A stretch of DNA of 64,000 bases from contig CAXXXL010000002.1 of the NCBI GenBank assembly GCA_963666505.2, forward strand, positions 310,001-374,000, in the 5' to 3' direction. The notes below the pieces were generated by a model. The model did not search any database. It was given only the letters and a program-made list of their open reading frames with translations, and had not been told where the DNA came from. Positions 1-8,246 of the stretch are shown one piece after another; position 1 is the stretch's first letter; each line of letters begins with the position of its first letter. The position numbers were made by a program, and so were the translations under genes. This DNA comes from JABGQS01 sp963666505 (GTDB lineage: Bacteria > Bacillota > Clostridia > Christensenellales > SZUA-584).

Positions 1-1286
1 CATCCTGGCTCTATTCCCTCGAACCCTTCGATTGTCTTACCGGTTATATCAGCTTTAAGCTGCATCCACAATTCAGATTTTGACGCCCCACCCACAGAGA
101 CTACGCTGTCTATGTGGGAGCCCGTGATATCTTCTATAAGTGAAGTATTATACCGCATCTCCATTGTCACGCCTTCGAGTATTGCTTTGGATATTTCGAA
201 CCTGTCTGTACTAAGCGACAAACCAAAAAACGCCCCTCTTATATCGCACAACATTTCCGGTGTGCCTATACCCGAAAGAAATGGCAAGAAAAAAATCGCC
301 GTCGGCCCTTCAGGCATCATATCTGTTATCTCGTCATAGCCCATATCCTTTTTATAAAACAGGTCTCTGTACCACTTCAAGGCTCCTCCAGCGTTGAATA
401 TATGCCCGAACGATGAAAATGTGTCGCCGTATACATGATGTGAAAAGCTCAAGTGCTTCTCATACAATACCTCTCTGTCGCTCATATCCGTAACAAAAAA
501 CAATATTTCGTTTGTTCCGGTAGTGTCCACTACGCTGCCTTTTTTGAACACACCGCAGGCAGCGGCACAGCACGCCTGATCAAAACCTCCGACGACCAGC
601 TTTACTCCTTTAGGCAGCCCCGTCTCTTCGCTGCCGCTTTTGCTTACCTGCCCCACAGCTGCACCCGAAGGATAAGGGTCTGACAGTTGGCTTTCGTTAA
701 TACCGCAGATACTAAGCTGCTCCTTGGCCCATCTTGTCCGGGCGTAATCGAACAGCATAGACCTTCCGGCGTTTGAATAACTTACACTGGGCTGTGCCCC
801 CAGCTTATATAATATATAGTCCTCATAGAATAAATATTTGTGTGTAGTGTTGAACAGCGAAGGGTTGTTGTCCTTCAGCCAGATAATTTTAAAGAAAGGA
901 TGCAGAGGATGCATCGGCATGCCGGAAAGCATATAGAGCTCATGCGGGTCATAGACAGCCTTCATCTCTTCCACCAGTTCACTGGCACGTGAGTCAAAAG
1001 ACATTATACTGTCGCAAAGCGGCTCCCCATCCTTGTCTATCGGAGTAAACGTATCCGACATAGAGGACACGCTTAGCGCTTTTATCAGGTCTTTTTCACA
1101 CGCTGATGCCGCCTCTTTTATACACTCCTTCACGCTTTGCCAAACAACTGCGGGACTAAGCATGGCAAACCTTCCGCTGAATCTAGCTTCATACTCTCTG
1201 TATGCATGCCCGATCAGCCTGCCATCGTCAGTATACGCAGCGGCCTTGCACCCTGTGCTGCCTATGTCGATGCCAAGTATACTCAT
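1..1286 (-). CDS. FGGY-family carbohydrate kinase (3' part cut by window edge)
   Basis: Predicted ATP-dependent sugar or polyol kinase of the FGGY family (xylulokinase/gluconokinase-like). The start is the ATG at 1286, preceded by a GGAGA Shine-Dalgarno. The N-terminus MSILGIDIGSTGCKAAAY is the phosphate-1 loop of the actin-like ATPase fold, and GGFDQACCAAACGV, TTGTNEI and the later SVGGASKSELW segment match the second domain and adenosine loop. About 428 codons are present of the roughly 500 usual for the family, so the C-terminus lies outside the window. It follows a SorC regulator on the same strand, which probably senses the phosphorylated substrate. The substrate cannot be told from sequence. 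Confidence 0.9.
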   Translation of the reverse strand, partial: MSILGIDIGSTGCKAAAYTDDGRLIGHAYREYEARFSGRFAMLSPAVVWQSVKECIKEAASACEKDLIKALSVSSMSDTFTPIDKDGEPLCDSIMSFDSRASELVEEMKAVYDPHELYMLSGMPMHPLHPFFKIIWLKDNNPSLFNTTHKYLFYEDYILYKLGAQPSVSYSNAGRSMLFDYARTRWAKEQLSICGINESQLSDPYPSGAAVGQVSKSGSEETGLPKGVKLVVGGFDQACCAAACGVFKKGSVVDTTGTNEILFFVTDMSDREVLYEKHLSFSHHVYGDTFSSFGHIFNAGGALKWYRDLFYKKDMGYDEITDMMPEGPTAIFFLPFLSGIGTPEMLCDIRGAFFGLSLSTDRFEISKAILEGVTMEMRYNTSLIEDITGSHIDSVVSVGGASKSELWMQLKADITGKTIEGFEGIEPG

Positions 1287-1323
1287 AACTGTCTCCAAAA
1301 CAACGATTTATCAATAAGCTAAG

Positions 1324-2271
1324 CTACCCAATCTGTCCTATTGCCTCAGCCGTTTGGCTGTCGGTAATGAGAATGTCTATCATGCCAGCTCTTATTGCGG
1401 CTGAAAGCGGTTTGACTTTTCTCTGTCCGTACCCGACAACAACTTTTTTATCTATTTTTTTAAGCTGCTCATATGAAAGACATATGTTTTTGCCTTCGAG
1501 TATGTCCAGGTATTCCCCATCTATATTGAAATAGTGTGTGTTGATGTCACAGCACGCTTTGTTTTTTTCAAGCAGCTTCAAAGTCTCTTCTTTCAGAAGC
1601 GACTGCGTCCTTGACTGCTCATTAAAAGCGCCGATACCCATTATTACCATGTCAATATTCTCCCAGAAATCCATTACTTTTTTAATTGAAGGCTCACCCA
1701 GCATCAGCTCTCTAAGCTCTCTGTTTTCTATTACTGCCGGGCAGTTAAGATACAAACTGCTGCATCCGAGTATATTTTTAAGCCTGCTGACAAGCTCATT
1801 TGGAAGCGAAGTCTTTTGAGCAGTATCTTCGCTGTTAAAGCCACCCATTATTTGAACTACCGTTTTATCCGAACTGTCGGCAAAATCGCCGCTGCTAAGG
1901 CCGGATATTACCTGCCCCACGCTGTTGCCCAAGTTTACGCCGATTACATTAGCGCCGTTGATAAGCTTTGTAATAAGCGGGGCTGCAAAGCTGCCTATCC
2001 CGGCTGCAGTATCTTTACTTGATGCAGAGTCCATTATGTATACTTGCTTGAGATTATGTTTCTGCGCAAACTCCACCTCATATTTATAGACACGGTCTGT
2101 ATTTATCTTTATTGTCACAAGACCAGCGTCCCGGGCCAGCGTTATAAGCTGCGAAACATACGAACGTGAAATTCCGAGTCGCTTTGCAATCTCGTTTTGG
2201 TTCATGTTATATGAGTAATACATTATCGCTGTATAGGATGCAAGCTCTATTTTGGGATTCTTTTTTATCAT
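1324..2271 (-). CDS. SorC-family sugar-binding transcriptional regulator
   Basis: 315-residue protein with an N-terminal helix-turn-helix (about residues 17-45, NQNEIAKRLGISRSYVSQLI) and a C-terminal SorC/DeoR-type sugar-phosphate-binding domain (GVNLGNSVGQVI, IMGIGAFNEQ, DINTHYFNIDGE). Family members bind phosphorylated sugars and control the operon they head. Here it lies 37 bp upstream of the FGGY kinase in the same direction, so it very likely controls that operon and itself. A promoter overlapped by an inverted repeat precedes it. Confidence 0.9.
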   Translation of the reverse strand: MIKKNPKIELASYTAIMYYSYNMNQNEIAKRLGISRSYVSQLITLARDAGLVTIKINTDRVYKYEVEFAQKHNLKQVYIMDSASSKDTAAGIGSFAAPLITKLINGANVIGVNLGNSVGQVISGLSSGDFADSSDKTVVQIMGGFNSEDTAQKTSLPNELVSRLKNILGCSSLYLNCPAVIENRELRELMLGEPSIKKVMDFWENIDMVIMGIGAFNEQSRTQSLLKEETLKLLEKNKACCDINTHYFNIDGEYLDILEGKNICLSYEQLKKIDKKVVVGYGQRKVKPLSAAIRAGMIDILITDSQTAEAIGQIG

Positions 2272-2292
2272 ATATATCTCCTGACATTATAA

Positions 2293-2329
2293 TTAGTAAC
2301 ATAATCCATAATGTATGTCAATTGTTACT
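2293..2329 (-). promoter_or_regulatory. SorC-gene promoter with overlapping inverted repeat
   Basis: On the minus strand TTGACA (2321-2316), a 17-nt spacer and TACTAA (2298-2293) form a sigma-A-like promoter, with a second TATAAT-like stretch just downstream. Arms AGTAACA (2295-2301) and TGTTACT (2323-2329) form an inverted repeat that brackets the promoter, as expected for an autoregulatory operator. The role is inferred from position. Confidence 0.5.
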
Positions 2330-2356
2330 TCTATCAATACTAATTATGTTAGGTAA

Positions 2357-2557
2357 GTAAATTGCATTAGTTGTATCGATATATTAGTAGATAATACAGG
2401 TGTTGATATTAAAAGCGCACAGCGATACCTTGGGCACGCCGATATCAATGTTACGCTCAAGATATATACCCATCTTTCTGAGCAAAAAGGGCAGGAAGCA
2501 ATTGATTTTTTAAACAGGCATTTATTTAGACGAAAAAGAAGCGATAGTAAATTCTGA
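2357..2557 (+). pseudogene. Tyrosine recombinase (phage-type integrase) C-terminal remnant
   Basis: An open frame without its own start encodes a clear integrase C-terminus: GVDIKSAQ followed by RYLGHADINVTLKIYTHL and a basic tail ending at a TGA at 2555-2557. LGHA..I..TL.IYTH is the motif holding the last catalytic His and the nucleophilic Tyr of tyrosine recombinases. The rest of the protein (Arg, first His-x-x-Arg, core-binding domain) is missing and the frame is closed by a TAA at 2354. Directly downstream lie a terminator and tRNA-Lys, a common attachment target for such elements. This is a dead remnant. Confidence 0.8.
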
Positions 2558-2610
2558 TGCAGTAAAAATGCAGAAATTTTCCGTTTCAAGGCTTTGTACC
2601 TCAATTGGCA

Positions 2611-2660
2611 AAAAAGAAAAAACTCCCGAATACTCGTGTTTTCCCACGTTTTCGAGAGTT
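2611..2660 (-). terminator. Rho-independent terminator of the tRNA cluster
   Basis: On the minus strand a 10-bp stem (2660-2651 with 2630-2621) and an inner CGTG/CACG stem (2648-2645 with 2638-2635) are followed by a T-rich run (2620-2611). It lies 5 nt after the CCA end of tRNA-Lys. Confidence 0.85.
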
Positions 2661-2665
2661 TCCTA

Positions 2666-2742
2666 TGGTAGGCGATCGGGGACTCGAACCCCGGACACCC
2701 TGATTAAGAGTCAGGTGCTCTAGCCAACTGAGCTAATCACCC
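2666..2742 (-). tRNA. tRNA-Lys (anticodon CTT)
   Basis: Cloverleaf of 77 nt including an encoded CCA. The acceptor pairs GGGTGAT with ATCGCCT. The anticodon stem CCTGA/TCAGG encloses loop CTCTTAA, giving CTT, and the TPsiC arm holds GTTCGAGTC. It is the last gene of the four-tRNA cluster. Confidence 0.97.
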
Positions 2743-2754
2743 ATATTAAATTAG

Positions 2755-2828
2755 TGGAGCGGGTGATCGGGATCGAACCGACACAACCAGCTTGGAAGGC
2801 TGGGGCTCTACCATTGAGCTACACCCGC
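2755..2828 (-). tRNA. tRNA-Gly (anticodon TCC)
   Basis: Cloverleaf of 74 nt with encoded CCA. Acceptor GCGGGTG, anticodon stem CCAGC/GCTGG with loop CTTCCAA (anticodon TCC), and TPsiC loop GTTCGATCC. Second-last member of the minus-strand tRNA cluster. Confidence 0.97.
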
Positions 2829-2899
2829 AAAAGTTTAAGAGAAGTTGCCTTCCCTTCGCAGACAATCGTCCGTGTGCATATTTATCACCGAAAACGGTG

Positions 2900-2974
2900 T
2901 GGAGCGGAAGACGGGATTCGAACCCGCGACTTCGACCTTGGCAAGGTCGCACTCTACCACTGAGTCACTCCCGC
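2900..2974 (-). tRNA. tRNA-Gly (anticodon GCC)
   Basis: Cloverleaf of 75 nt with encoded CCA. Acceptor GCGGGAG pairs with CTTCCGC, and anticodon stem CGACC/GGTCG encloses TTGCCAA (anticodon GCC). With the neighbouring TCC species it gives two Gly isoacceptors side by side. Confidence 0.97.
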
Positions 2975-2985
2975 ATATTGCTTTT

Positions 2986-3071
2986 TGGTGCGGGCGAAGA
3001 GATTTGAACTCCCACGCCGCTAGGACACTAGATCCTAAATCTAGCACGTCTGCCAGTTCCGTCACGCCCGC
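2986..3071 (-). tRNA. tRNA-Leu (anticodon TAG)
   Basis: Cloverleaf of 86 nt with encoded CCA and the long variable arm of a class II tRNA. Acceptor GCGGGCG/CGCCCGC; anticodon stem CTAGA/TCTAG with loop TTTAGGA (anticodon TAG). First gene of the cluster, 45 nt from the promoter. Confidence 0.97.
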
Positions 3072-3115
3072 ATAAAGCACCATATACAACGTACCAGCAA
3101 AAATGGCACTTTGGT

Positions 3116-3144
3116 ATTCTAACACCAGATGCTGTATTAGTCAA
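3116..3144 (-). promoter_or_regulatory. Promoter of the tRNA cluster
   Basis: Minus-strand TTGACT (3144-3139), 17-nt spacer, TAGAAT (3121-3116). The -35 box sits inside a 9-bp perfect inverted repeat (arms 3138-3146 and 3150-3158) that also overlaps the stop codon of the upstream SEC-C gene. Confidence 0.75.
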
Positions 3145-3155
3145 TATCGTATTGA

Positions 3156-3656
3156 CTATTTATTTTGACCGCAGCATTTTTTATATTTCTTGCCGCTTCC
3201 GCACGGACACGGCTCGTTTCTACCAATCTTATGCGAAACGGCCTGTTTGTCGCTTTTCCAGCGTTCACGGATGTCCCTGCGCTGCTCATCTGTGAATATA
3301 TTGTCCCATTCATCTAAAGTATACAGCCATTTTGCCTTAGCTTCAAGCATGTTATAATACAGCTTGTCAAAATCTACTTTTAATGAAACCTTGCTGCCCT
3401 CTTTAAGTTTGTCAAGGTCATATTCTTTTTCAAGACTGGTGTTTATTCCGTCCATAAAGCCTGCAAAAACCACACAGGTCATATCAAACTCACTGGCTAA
3501 TGCTGACAGCTTATCATCATAAAAGTCTTCTTTTCTGGCCAATATCTTTTTGTAGGCCAGTGTTTCAATGTCAAAATACTCTTTCCAGAAGGCATCGTTC
3601 TCCTGCGGTGTCCTCTCCATCTCGGCAATGCCTGTCCATTGGCTAAGTAAACTCAT
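3156..3656 (-). CDS. SEC-C motif protein of unknown function
   Basis: 166-residue protein whose C-terminus IGRNEPCPCGSGKKYKKCC is the SEC-C zinc-binding motif (C-x-C-x8-C-C) known from the SecA tail. The rest is helical and not recognised. The ATG at 3656 follows an AGGGAG Shine-Dalgarno and lies 9 bp after the isocitrate dehydrogenase stop, so the two are probably co-transcribed. It is not SecA; the motif only suggests a zinc-dependent contact, for example with ribosomes. Confidence 0.85.
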   Translation of the reverse strand: MSLLSQWTGIAEMERTPQENDAFWKEYFDIETLAYKKILARKEDFYDDKLSALASEFDMTCVVFAGFMDGINTSLEKEYDLDKLKEGSKVSLKVDFDKLYYNMLEAKAKWLYTLDEWDNIFTDEQRRDIRERWKSDKQAVSHKIGRNEPCPCGSGKKYKKCCGQNK

Positions 3657-3665
3657 TGTCTCTCC

Positions 3666-4877
3666 CTATAAACTTGCGTCCAGTCGGCTCTTTATCTCTT
3701 TTATAAAATCTTCCGTACTCAGCTTTCTCTTGTTCTCAAGCTCGCTCAAAACCACAAGGTCGCCTGTCATGTCTCCGTCCTCTATCGTCTTTATGGATAT
3801 CTCTTCAAGCCTTTGGGCAAAAGATTCAAGCTCATTGTTGCCATCTAGCTCCGCACGCTTTTTTAGTGCCCCGGTCCATGCAAACAGCGTAGCCATACAG
3901 TTTGTAGACGTCGTCTCTCCATCAAGGTGTTTGTAATAATGTCTTGTTACTGTTCCGTGCGCCGCCTCATACTCGTAATAACCTTCGGGCGAAACGAGAA
4001 CTGACGTCATCATAGCAAGGCTGCCGTATGCTGTCGCTACCATGTCGCTCATTACGTCTCCGTCATAGTTCATACACGCCCAGATAAAACCGCCCTTAGA
4101 GCGTATTACACGGGCTACTGCATCATCTATAAGCGTATAGAAATATTCTATGCCTGTCTTTTCAAACTTTTGCTTATAGCTTGCGTCGAATATCTCCTGG
4201 AATATGTCTTTGAACCTGTGGTGATACTGCTTAGATATAGTGTCTTTCGTAGCGAACCAAATATCTGTCTTTGTATCAAGCGCAAAGTTAAAGCACGCTT
4301 TTGCAAAGCTCTCAATAGACTTGGTCGTGTTGAACATTCCTCTCACAACGCCGCCTTTGTCGTCAAACATTGCTATCTCATGCTTGTCTATGCTTCCGTT
4401 CCTGTGTGTTATCACAAGCTCTGCCCTTGCTTCTCCGTCAACAATACATTCAGTTGCGTTGTATATGTCACCAAAAGCGTGCCTTGCAATGGTTATAGGC
4501 AGCTCCCAGGTTTTTACCGTCGGTTTTATTCCTTCTACGAGGATAGGCTGTCTGAACACGGTACCGTCAAGAATCTCCCTTATGGTGCCGTTCGGGCTCT
4601 TCCACATCTTCTTTAAGTCATACTCCTGCACCCTCTGGGCATTCGGGGTTATTGTAGCGCACTTAACGCCCACGCCGTATTTCCTTATTGCCCTTGCAGC
4701 ATCTACAGTAACACTGTCGTCAGTTCTGTCCCTCTCAGTAAGCCCAAGGTCATAATATTCGGTGTTCAGCTCAATATATGGTTCTAAAAGATAATCTTTT
4801 ATCATCTTCCACATTATTCTCGTCATTTCATCGCCGTCCATCTCTACGAGAGGAACAGGCATCTTTATTTTGTCCAT
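3666..4877 (-). CDS. icd: Isocitrate dehydrogenase (NADP-type)
   Basis: 403-residue enzyme that converts isocitrate to 2-oxoglutarate and CO2 in the cytoplasm, supplying 2-oxoglutarate and probably NADPH. It has the eukaryotic-like (type II) IDH form: N-terminal VPLVEMDGDEMTRI, KCATITPNAQRV, LDGTVFRQPI, the metal-site segment FIWACMNYDGDVMSD and AAHGTVTRHYYKH. The length is normal for this type. The start ATG at 4877 follows GGAGAACCTG. No citrate synthase or aconitase gene is next to it; its partner is the SEC-C gene. NADP preference follows from the family and was not tested. Confidence 0.95.
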   Translation of the reverse strand: MDKIKMPVPLVEMDGDEMTRIMWKMIKDYLLEPYIELNTEYYDLGLTERDRTDDSVTVDAARAIRKYGVGVKCATITPNAQRVQEYDLKKMWKSPNGTIREILDGTVFRQPILVEGIKPTVKTWELPITIARHAFGDIYNATECIVDGEARAELVITHRNGSIDKHEIAMFDDKGGVVRGMFNTTKSIESFAKACFNFALDTKTDIWFATKDTISKQYHHRFKDIFQEIFDASYKQKFEKTGIEYFYTLIDDAVARVIRSKGGFIWACMNYDGDVMSDMVATAYGSLAMMTSVLVSPEGYYEYEAAHGTVTRHYYKHLDGETTSTNCMATLFAWTGALKKRAELDGNNELESFAQRLEEISIKTIEDGDMTGDLVVLSELENKRKLSTEDFIKEIKSRLDASL

Positions 4878-5007
4878 CAGGTTCTCCTTCTACCAATTTA
4901 TATATTCGTCTATTTCAAGCAGACTAAAACATTTTATAGTATAACGGCGCAAAAAACAAGATGAAATCCCGTTTTATAAGTGATTGCCGATATGTTTTTC
5001 TGCTCTT

Positions 5008-6879
5008 CTAAGTATAAAACTTTTCGTAATACTCCTCTACTCCGAAAGCTCGTATAAGAGCTTCGATAGTTGAAGGCCCAGCGACCCCGTCCGTCTCAAG
5101 CCCTTTCTTCTCCTGGAATTTCTTAAGCTCTTTCATTGTGCCGACGCCAAAATAGCTGTCTGCGATAACGTTATAGCCAAGCTTGTTGAGCATATACTGC
5201 ACTCTATATATCCTGTCTTCCGGCCAGCACCCCATCCTTGGCCATTTATACGTGCGTTCATACATCCTCGGAGGTATCTTGTCCGTGTTGCTGCGTCCGC
5301 CGTATCTGTGTATATAGAAATTGTGTCCGCCTATCCGTTTATAGAACTTGTGGCTTCCCCAGTCTGCCCCAGCTGCACCATACGCCTTGAAATAATAAAT
5401 GTTCTGAGGCACTACCCAAACCTGATAATCGAGCACTTTTCTTGCCGCTATTTTACACTTAGAGCTAGGTATTATTGTCGATTTATAACCTGAAAACTGT
5501 CCCGATGCTGTAACCACTGCCTGAATGGTATTGCCGAAATAACGCCTGTTCAGCACCCTATTCATTACAACATTGCCCACCGCCACCATACCGTCGAGGC
5601 TCTCCCCTCTTGCCTCGCCGTGTATAAGCTGTGCAAGTATATACATTTCATTTTCCGTATATTCGTAATAGTTGTTTGAATACCCGACTTCATTATAGTA
5701 TAGGTTTGCATCGACCATGCAGTCGTCTACCATGCTGTCAACATTTATTGTCTTATGAGTCGGGTCAGGTTCTGTTGTTACAATTGGAGTTTGCGTCACG
5801 CTTGTTGTTGGTATGACTGTCTTCGTCGGTGTAGGTGTGCCGGTCTGTTCTGTCAACGCATACGCCATGTCAACGGAATCCGTCTCGTCGACATTGTCTG
5901 CCTGAGTATCACCGTTTCTGCCAAAAGGAACAAAGATAAACACCAGCGCTATCGCCGCAGCAAGTACTCCCGCTCCGGAATAAATCAATATTCTTTTAGT
6001 TTTCTTTGTTTTTTTACTGCTGACCGTCTGCGCAAATTTGAGCGCATTGTTTTTGCCTTTCGCCGGCAATATCTTCTTTATCCACAAACCCGCAGCGGCA
6101 AACGGGCTGGATAGTTTCCTGCTAATTTTCTTTGCCGCTTTTTTCTGCTTCTTCTTTATAGATTCAAGCTCGTCGGCTGCATTCTTTTGCACCACCGGTT
6201 TATTCACAGCCACGCTCTTAGCGGCCTTAGTTGCTGTGTCCGGTTTTTTCTTCTGTTTTACGTCCCTCTCTTTTTTTACCTTCTTCTCTTTGCGCTTTTT
6301 CCCCTGCCTAAAAAGCCCTTGTTTCTTGCTATCGTCTGCAGCTTTTGTCTCTTCGCTGATTATATCCTTTGCGGATGGTTGCGCCTCCTGCGGCTGCGGC
6401 TCATCTGCTTTATTTTGAAGTTCCGCTGAAGCAAGACCCTTCTGCCTGCCCTTCCTTTTGTGCTTCTTCTTTATATCTTCGCTCTTACCGGCTGCGTTTT
6501 CTTCCTTGTTTTTTTCCTTATCTTCTTTAATGCCATCGTCGCTTTTCTTAACCTTTGCAGCTTCTCCGGTTTTTTCTTTTATTGTTTCTCGTCCGGCTGT
6601 GCTGCCCGGCTTTGGCTTGCTGTCTGCTACCGCGCTCTCTTTAGCCGCTTCTTCTGTTCCGCCCTTTTTTATATCCGCCTCTGCAGCGCCAGCCAGGTCG
6701 TCTAAAAGAAAGCTGTTTGTGTTCTTTGGCTCTGTCTGCTTATCTATAACAAGGCCTCCGTCACCTAAAAATTCATCGGAGTTCCCTTTTTTACTGCCAA
6801 AAAGAAAAGCCCTCCCGGACTCCGGCTTTTTCTTTATGTCCCTATCATTCTTTTCAGGTTTCCCTGATTTTTTCACCAT
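5008..6879 (-). CDS. SleB-type cell wall hydrolase with long cytoplasmic Lys-rich domain and peptidoglycan-binding domain
   Basis: 623 residues. Residues 1-296 are low-complexity, rich in Lys, Glu and Ala, and have no signal peptide. One membrane segment follows (about 297-320, YSGAGVLAAAIALVFIF), then a Thr/Pro-rich linker, a hydrolase-2 (SleB/CwlJ) domain with LAQLIHGEARGESLDGMVAV, and a C-terminal PG_binding_1 domain (YMLNKLGYNVIADSYFGVGT, FQEKKGLETDGVAGPSTIEAL). The layout implies type II membrane topology, with the hydrolase outside. Family enzymes are lytic transglycosylases or amidases of peptidoglycan, often linked to spore cortex or septal wall. The ATG at 6879 follows GGGAGATTTAT. 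No spore gene is nearby, so a sporulation role is not shown. Confidence 0.85.
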   Translation of the reverse strand: MVKKSGKPEKNDRDIKKKPESGRAFLFGSKKGNSDEFLGDGGLVIDKQTEPKNTNSFLLDDLAGAAEADIKKGGTEEAAKESAVADSKPKPGSTAGRETIKEKTGEAAKVKKSDDGIKEDKEKNKEENAAGKSEDIKKKHKRKGRQKGLASAELQNKADEPQPQEAQPSAKDIISEETKAADDSKKQGLFRQGKKRKEKKVKKERDVKQKKKPDTATKAAKSVAVNKPVVQKNAADELESIKKKQKKAAKKISRKLSSPFAAAGLWIKKILPAKGKNNALKFAQTVSSKKTKKTKRILIYSGAGVLAAAIALVFIFVPFGRNGDTQADNVDETDSVDMAYALTEQTGTPTPTKTVIPTTSVTQTPIVTTEPDPTHKTINVDSMVDDCMVDANLYYNEVGYSNNYYEYTENEMYILAQLIHGEARGESLDGMVAVGNVVMNRVLNRRYFGNTIQAVVTASGQFSGYKSTIIPSSKCKIAARKVLDYQVWVVPQNIYYFKAYGAAGADWGSHKFYKRIGGHNFYIHRYGGRSNTDKIPPRMYERTYKWPRMGCWPEDRIYRVQYMLNKLGYNVIADSYFGVGTMKELKKFQEKKGLETDGVAGPSTIEALIRAFGVEEYYEKFYT

Positions 6880-6977
6880 ATAAATCTCCCAGCTTCACGC
6901 TGTTGATTTGAATTGTGTATCAATAATACAGCAAAGAGCGCTTAAAGTCAATGTGAGCGAAACACATTTGTAATATC

Positions 6978-7478
6978 TCAGCTTGCTTCTATGACCTTGT
7001 CAACAAGCTTTTTTGCTTGTTCGCCGGTTATGCTTTTCCCGATGTCCGCACCCTTGAAGCTGGCCGCCTCAACTTCTGCCGCTCCCTTTGCTTTCAGCCG
7101 GCCGGCAATCTTCTGCGCAGCCTTGTTCGGGGTACCGTCGGCTGGTCCTGCCTGAACGGTGAATACGAAAAAGCGTTTCCCATCCGGCACAATTCCTGCC
7201 AGAAAGCTGTTCACCGCCGGCGCCGGTTTTGCTGCCCATATCGGCGTTCCTATGTATATCATGTCAAAGCCATTCATCTGCTGCGAATAGTTATCCTTAA
7301 GCTTAGTCTTTACACCGAAAAAAGCTTGAAACCCTGCAGTCATGAACACCTTCATCCCCTCCGGCCTCTTTTTAACTTCCTCAAGTTCAAAAACTTCTGC
7401 TTCGAACTTCTTTGCGATCTCATCCGCTATTATACGGGTATTTCCGTCCAATGAATAGAAAACAACTGCCTTTTTCAT
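6978..7478 (-). CDS. Flavodoxin-family protein
   Basis: 166 residues from the ATG at 7478, which has GAGG six bases upstream; an upstream in-frame TTG at 7490 overlaps the Shine-Dalgarno and is less likely. The N-terminal VVFYSLDGNTRIIADEIA is the FMN phosphate-binding loop, and YIGTPIWAAKPAPAVNSFL is the second FMN-contact region. Such proteins transfer electrons or reduce small substrates in the cytoplasm of anaerobes. It is a single gene between the SleB-like hydrolase and the ATP synthase operon. Confidence 0.9.
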   Translation of the reverse strand: MKKAVVFYSLDGNTRIIADEIAKKFEAEVFELEEVKKRPEGMKVFMTAGFQAFFGVKTKLKDNYSQQMNGFDMIYIGTPIWAAKPAPAVNSFLAGIVPDGKRFFVFTVQAGPADGTPNKAAQKIAGRLKAKGAAEVEAASFKGADIGKSITGEQAKKLVDKVIEAS

Positions 7479-7490
7479 AACACACCTCAA

Positions 7491-7825
7491 TATAATTATT
7501 CTTGAAATATAAATATGATGCCGACTTCAAGCAACACCCCGATGCAGTCATATTCCCGGTTGTCTGTCTTAAAAAGTTTTAACGTGACCTGTTGTAAATA
7601 TAAGAGCTTGTTCTTTATATATCCATATTTTTAACAAAAAGCCTAATAGGATGCTTTGTTTCTGACTCCTGAATTACCGTATTCTTCCCTGCCTCTGCTC
7701 ATAGCCGCCCATGTCCAGTCGCAATTTGGTCTTCGTTTCGATTACTGCTTTTTCAAGCTCGTCACGGTTTATATCAAACAACTGCTGGTTTTAAGTGTCC
7801 AGCACTTCTTTCCAAATAAACATCG
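7491..7825. other. Intergenic stretch with a weak hairpin and a possible ORF remnant
   Basis: 335 bp between flavodoxin and atpC. On the minus strand a short hairpin (AAAGC/GCTTT, 7657-7638) followed by five T residues may end the atp transcript, but the stem is weak. Also on the minus strand, 7822-7682 reads MFIWKEVLDT, a TAA stop, then about 38 sense-like codons (FDINRDELEKAVIETKTKL). This could be a small gene broken by one stop or chance reading. No RNA gene was recognised. Confidence 0.35.
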
Positions 7826-8245
7826 TTAGTCTAGGTTCCTGTTCTTCCTGCCCACCCGCAGGCGTACCATAGCGCGAGCAAGGGATACCTGGTTCTGCAT
7901 ATACTCCTGATAGCTCTTCTTCTGCCGCATGCGCTCCTGAGCTCTCTCCTTGGCTTCCTGCGCACGACGCAAGTCTATCTCATCCGGCCATTCTACCGTC
8001 TGCGAGAATATTATTGTCTCGTCCGGACGCACTTCTACAAATCCCGAAGAAGTTATGCAGCTCTGCCATTCGCCGTCTTCCATCTGCAGCTTCATCTCGC
8101 CTATCTGAAGCGCAGCCACCACGGGCTCGTGCATTTTCTGTATGCTCATATAACCGTCTATAGTGGGTACTATGACGCTCTGGACCTCTCCCTTATAAAA
8201 TATCCTTTCGGGAGTTATTATCTCCAGCTTATACTTTGCAGGCAT
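7826..8245 (-). CDS. atpC: F1 ATP synthase subunit epsilon
   Basis: 139 residues from the ATG at 8245, placed one base after the atpD stop; the longer open frame reaching into atpD is not used. It has the N-terminal beta-sandwich (YKLEIITPERIFYKGEVQSV, then a GYMSIQKMHEP segment in place of the usual GxxGILPxHxP) and a C-terminal two-helix hairpin (RRAQEAKERAQERM). Epsilon is part of the central stalk, links gamma to the c-ring and can inhibit ATP hydrolysis. Last gene of the operon. Confidence 0.93.
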   Translation of the reverse strand: MPAKYKLEIITPERIFYKGEVQSVIVPTIDGYMSIQKMHEPVVAALQIGEMKLQMEDGEWQSCITSSGFVEVRPDETIIFSQTVEWPDEIDLRRAQEAKERAQERMRQKKSYQEYMQNQVSLARAMVRLRVGRKNRNLD

Positions 8246-8246
8246 A

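Noticed and set aside
2344..2604. 86-codon minus-strand open frame over the integrase remnant
   Set aside because: The opposite strand carries a clear integrase C-terminus and terminator; this frame has no family motif and no Shine-Dalgarno.
2746..3125. Several open frames over 2.75-3.1 kb on both strands
   Set aside because: They overlap four well-folded tRNA genes and are their shadows.
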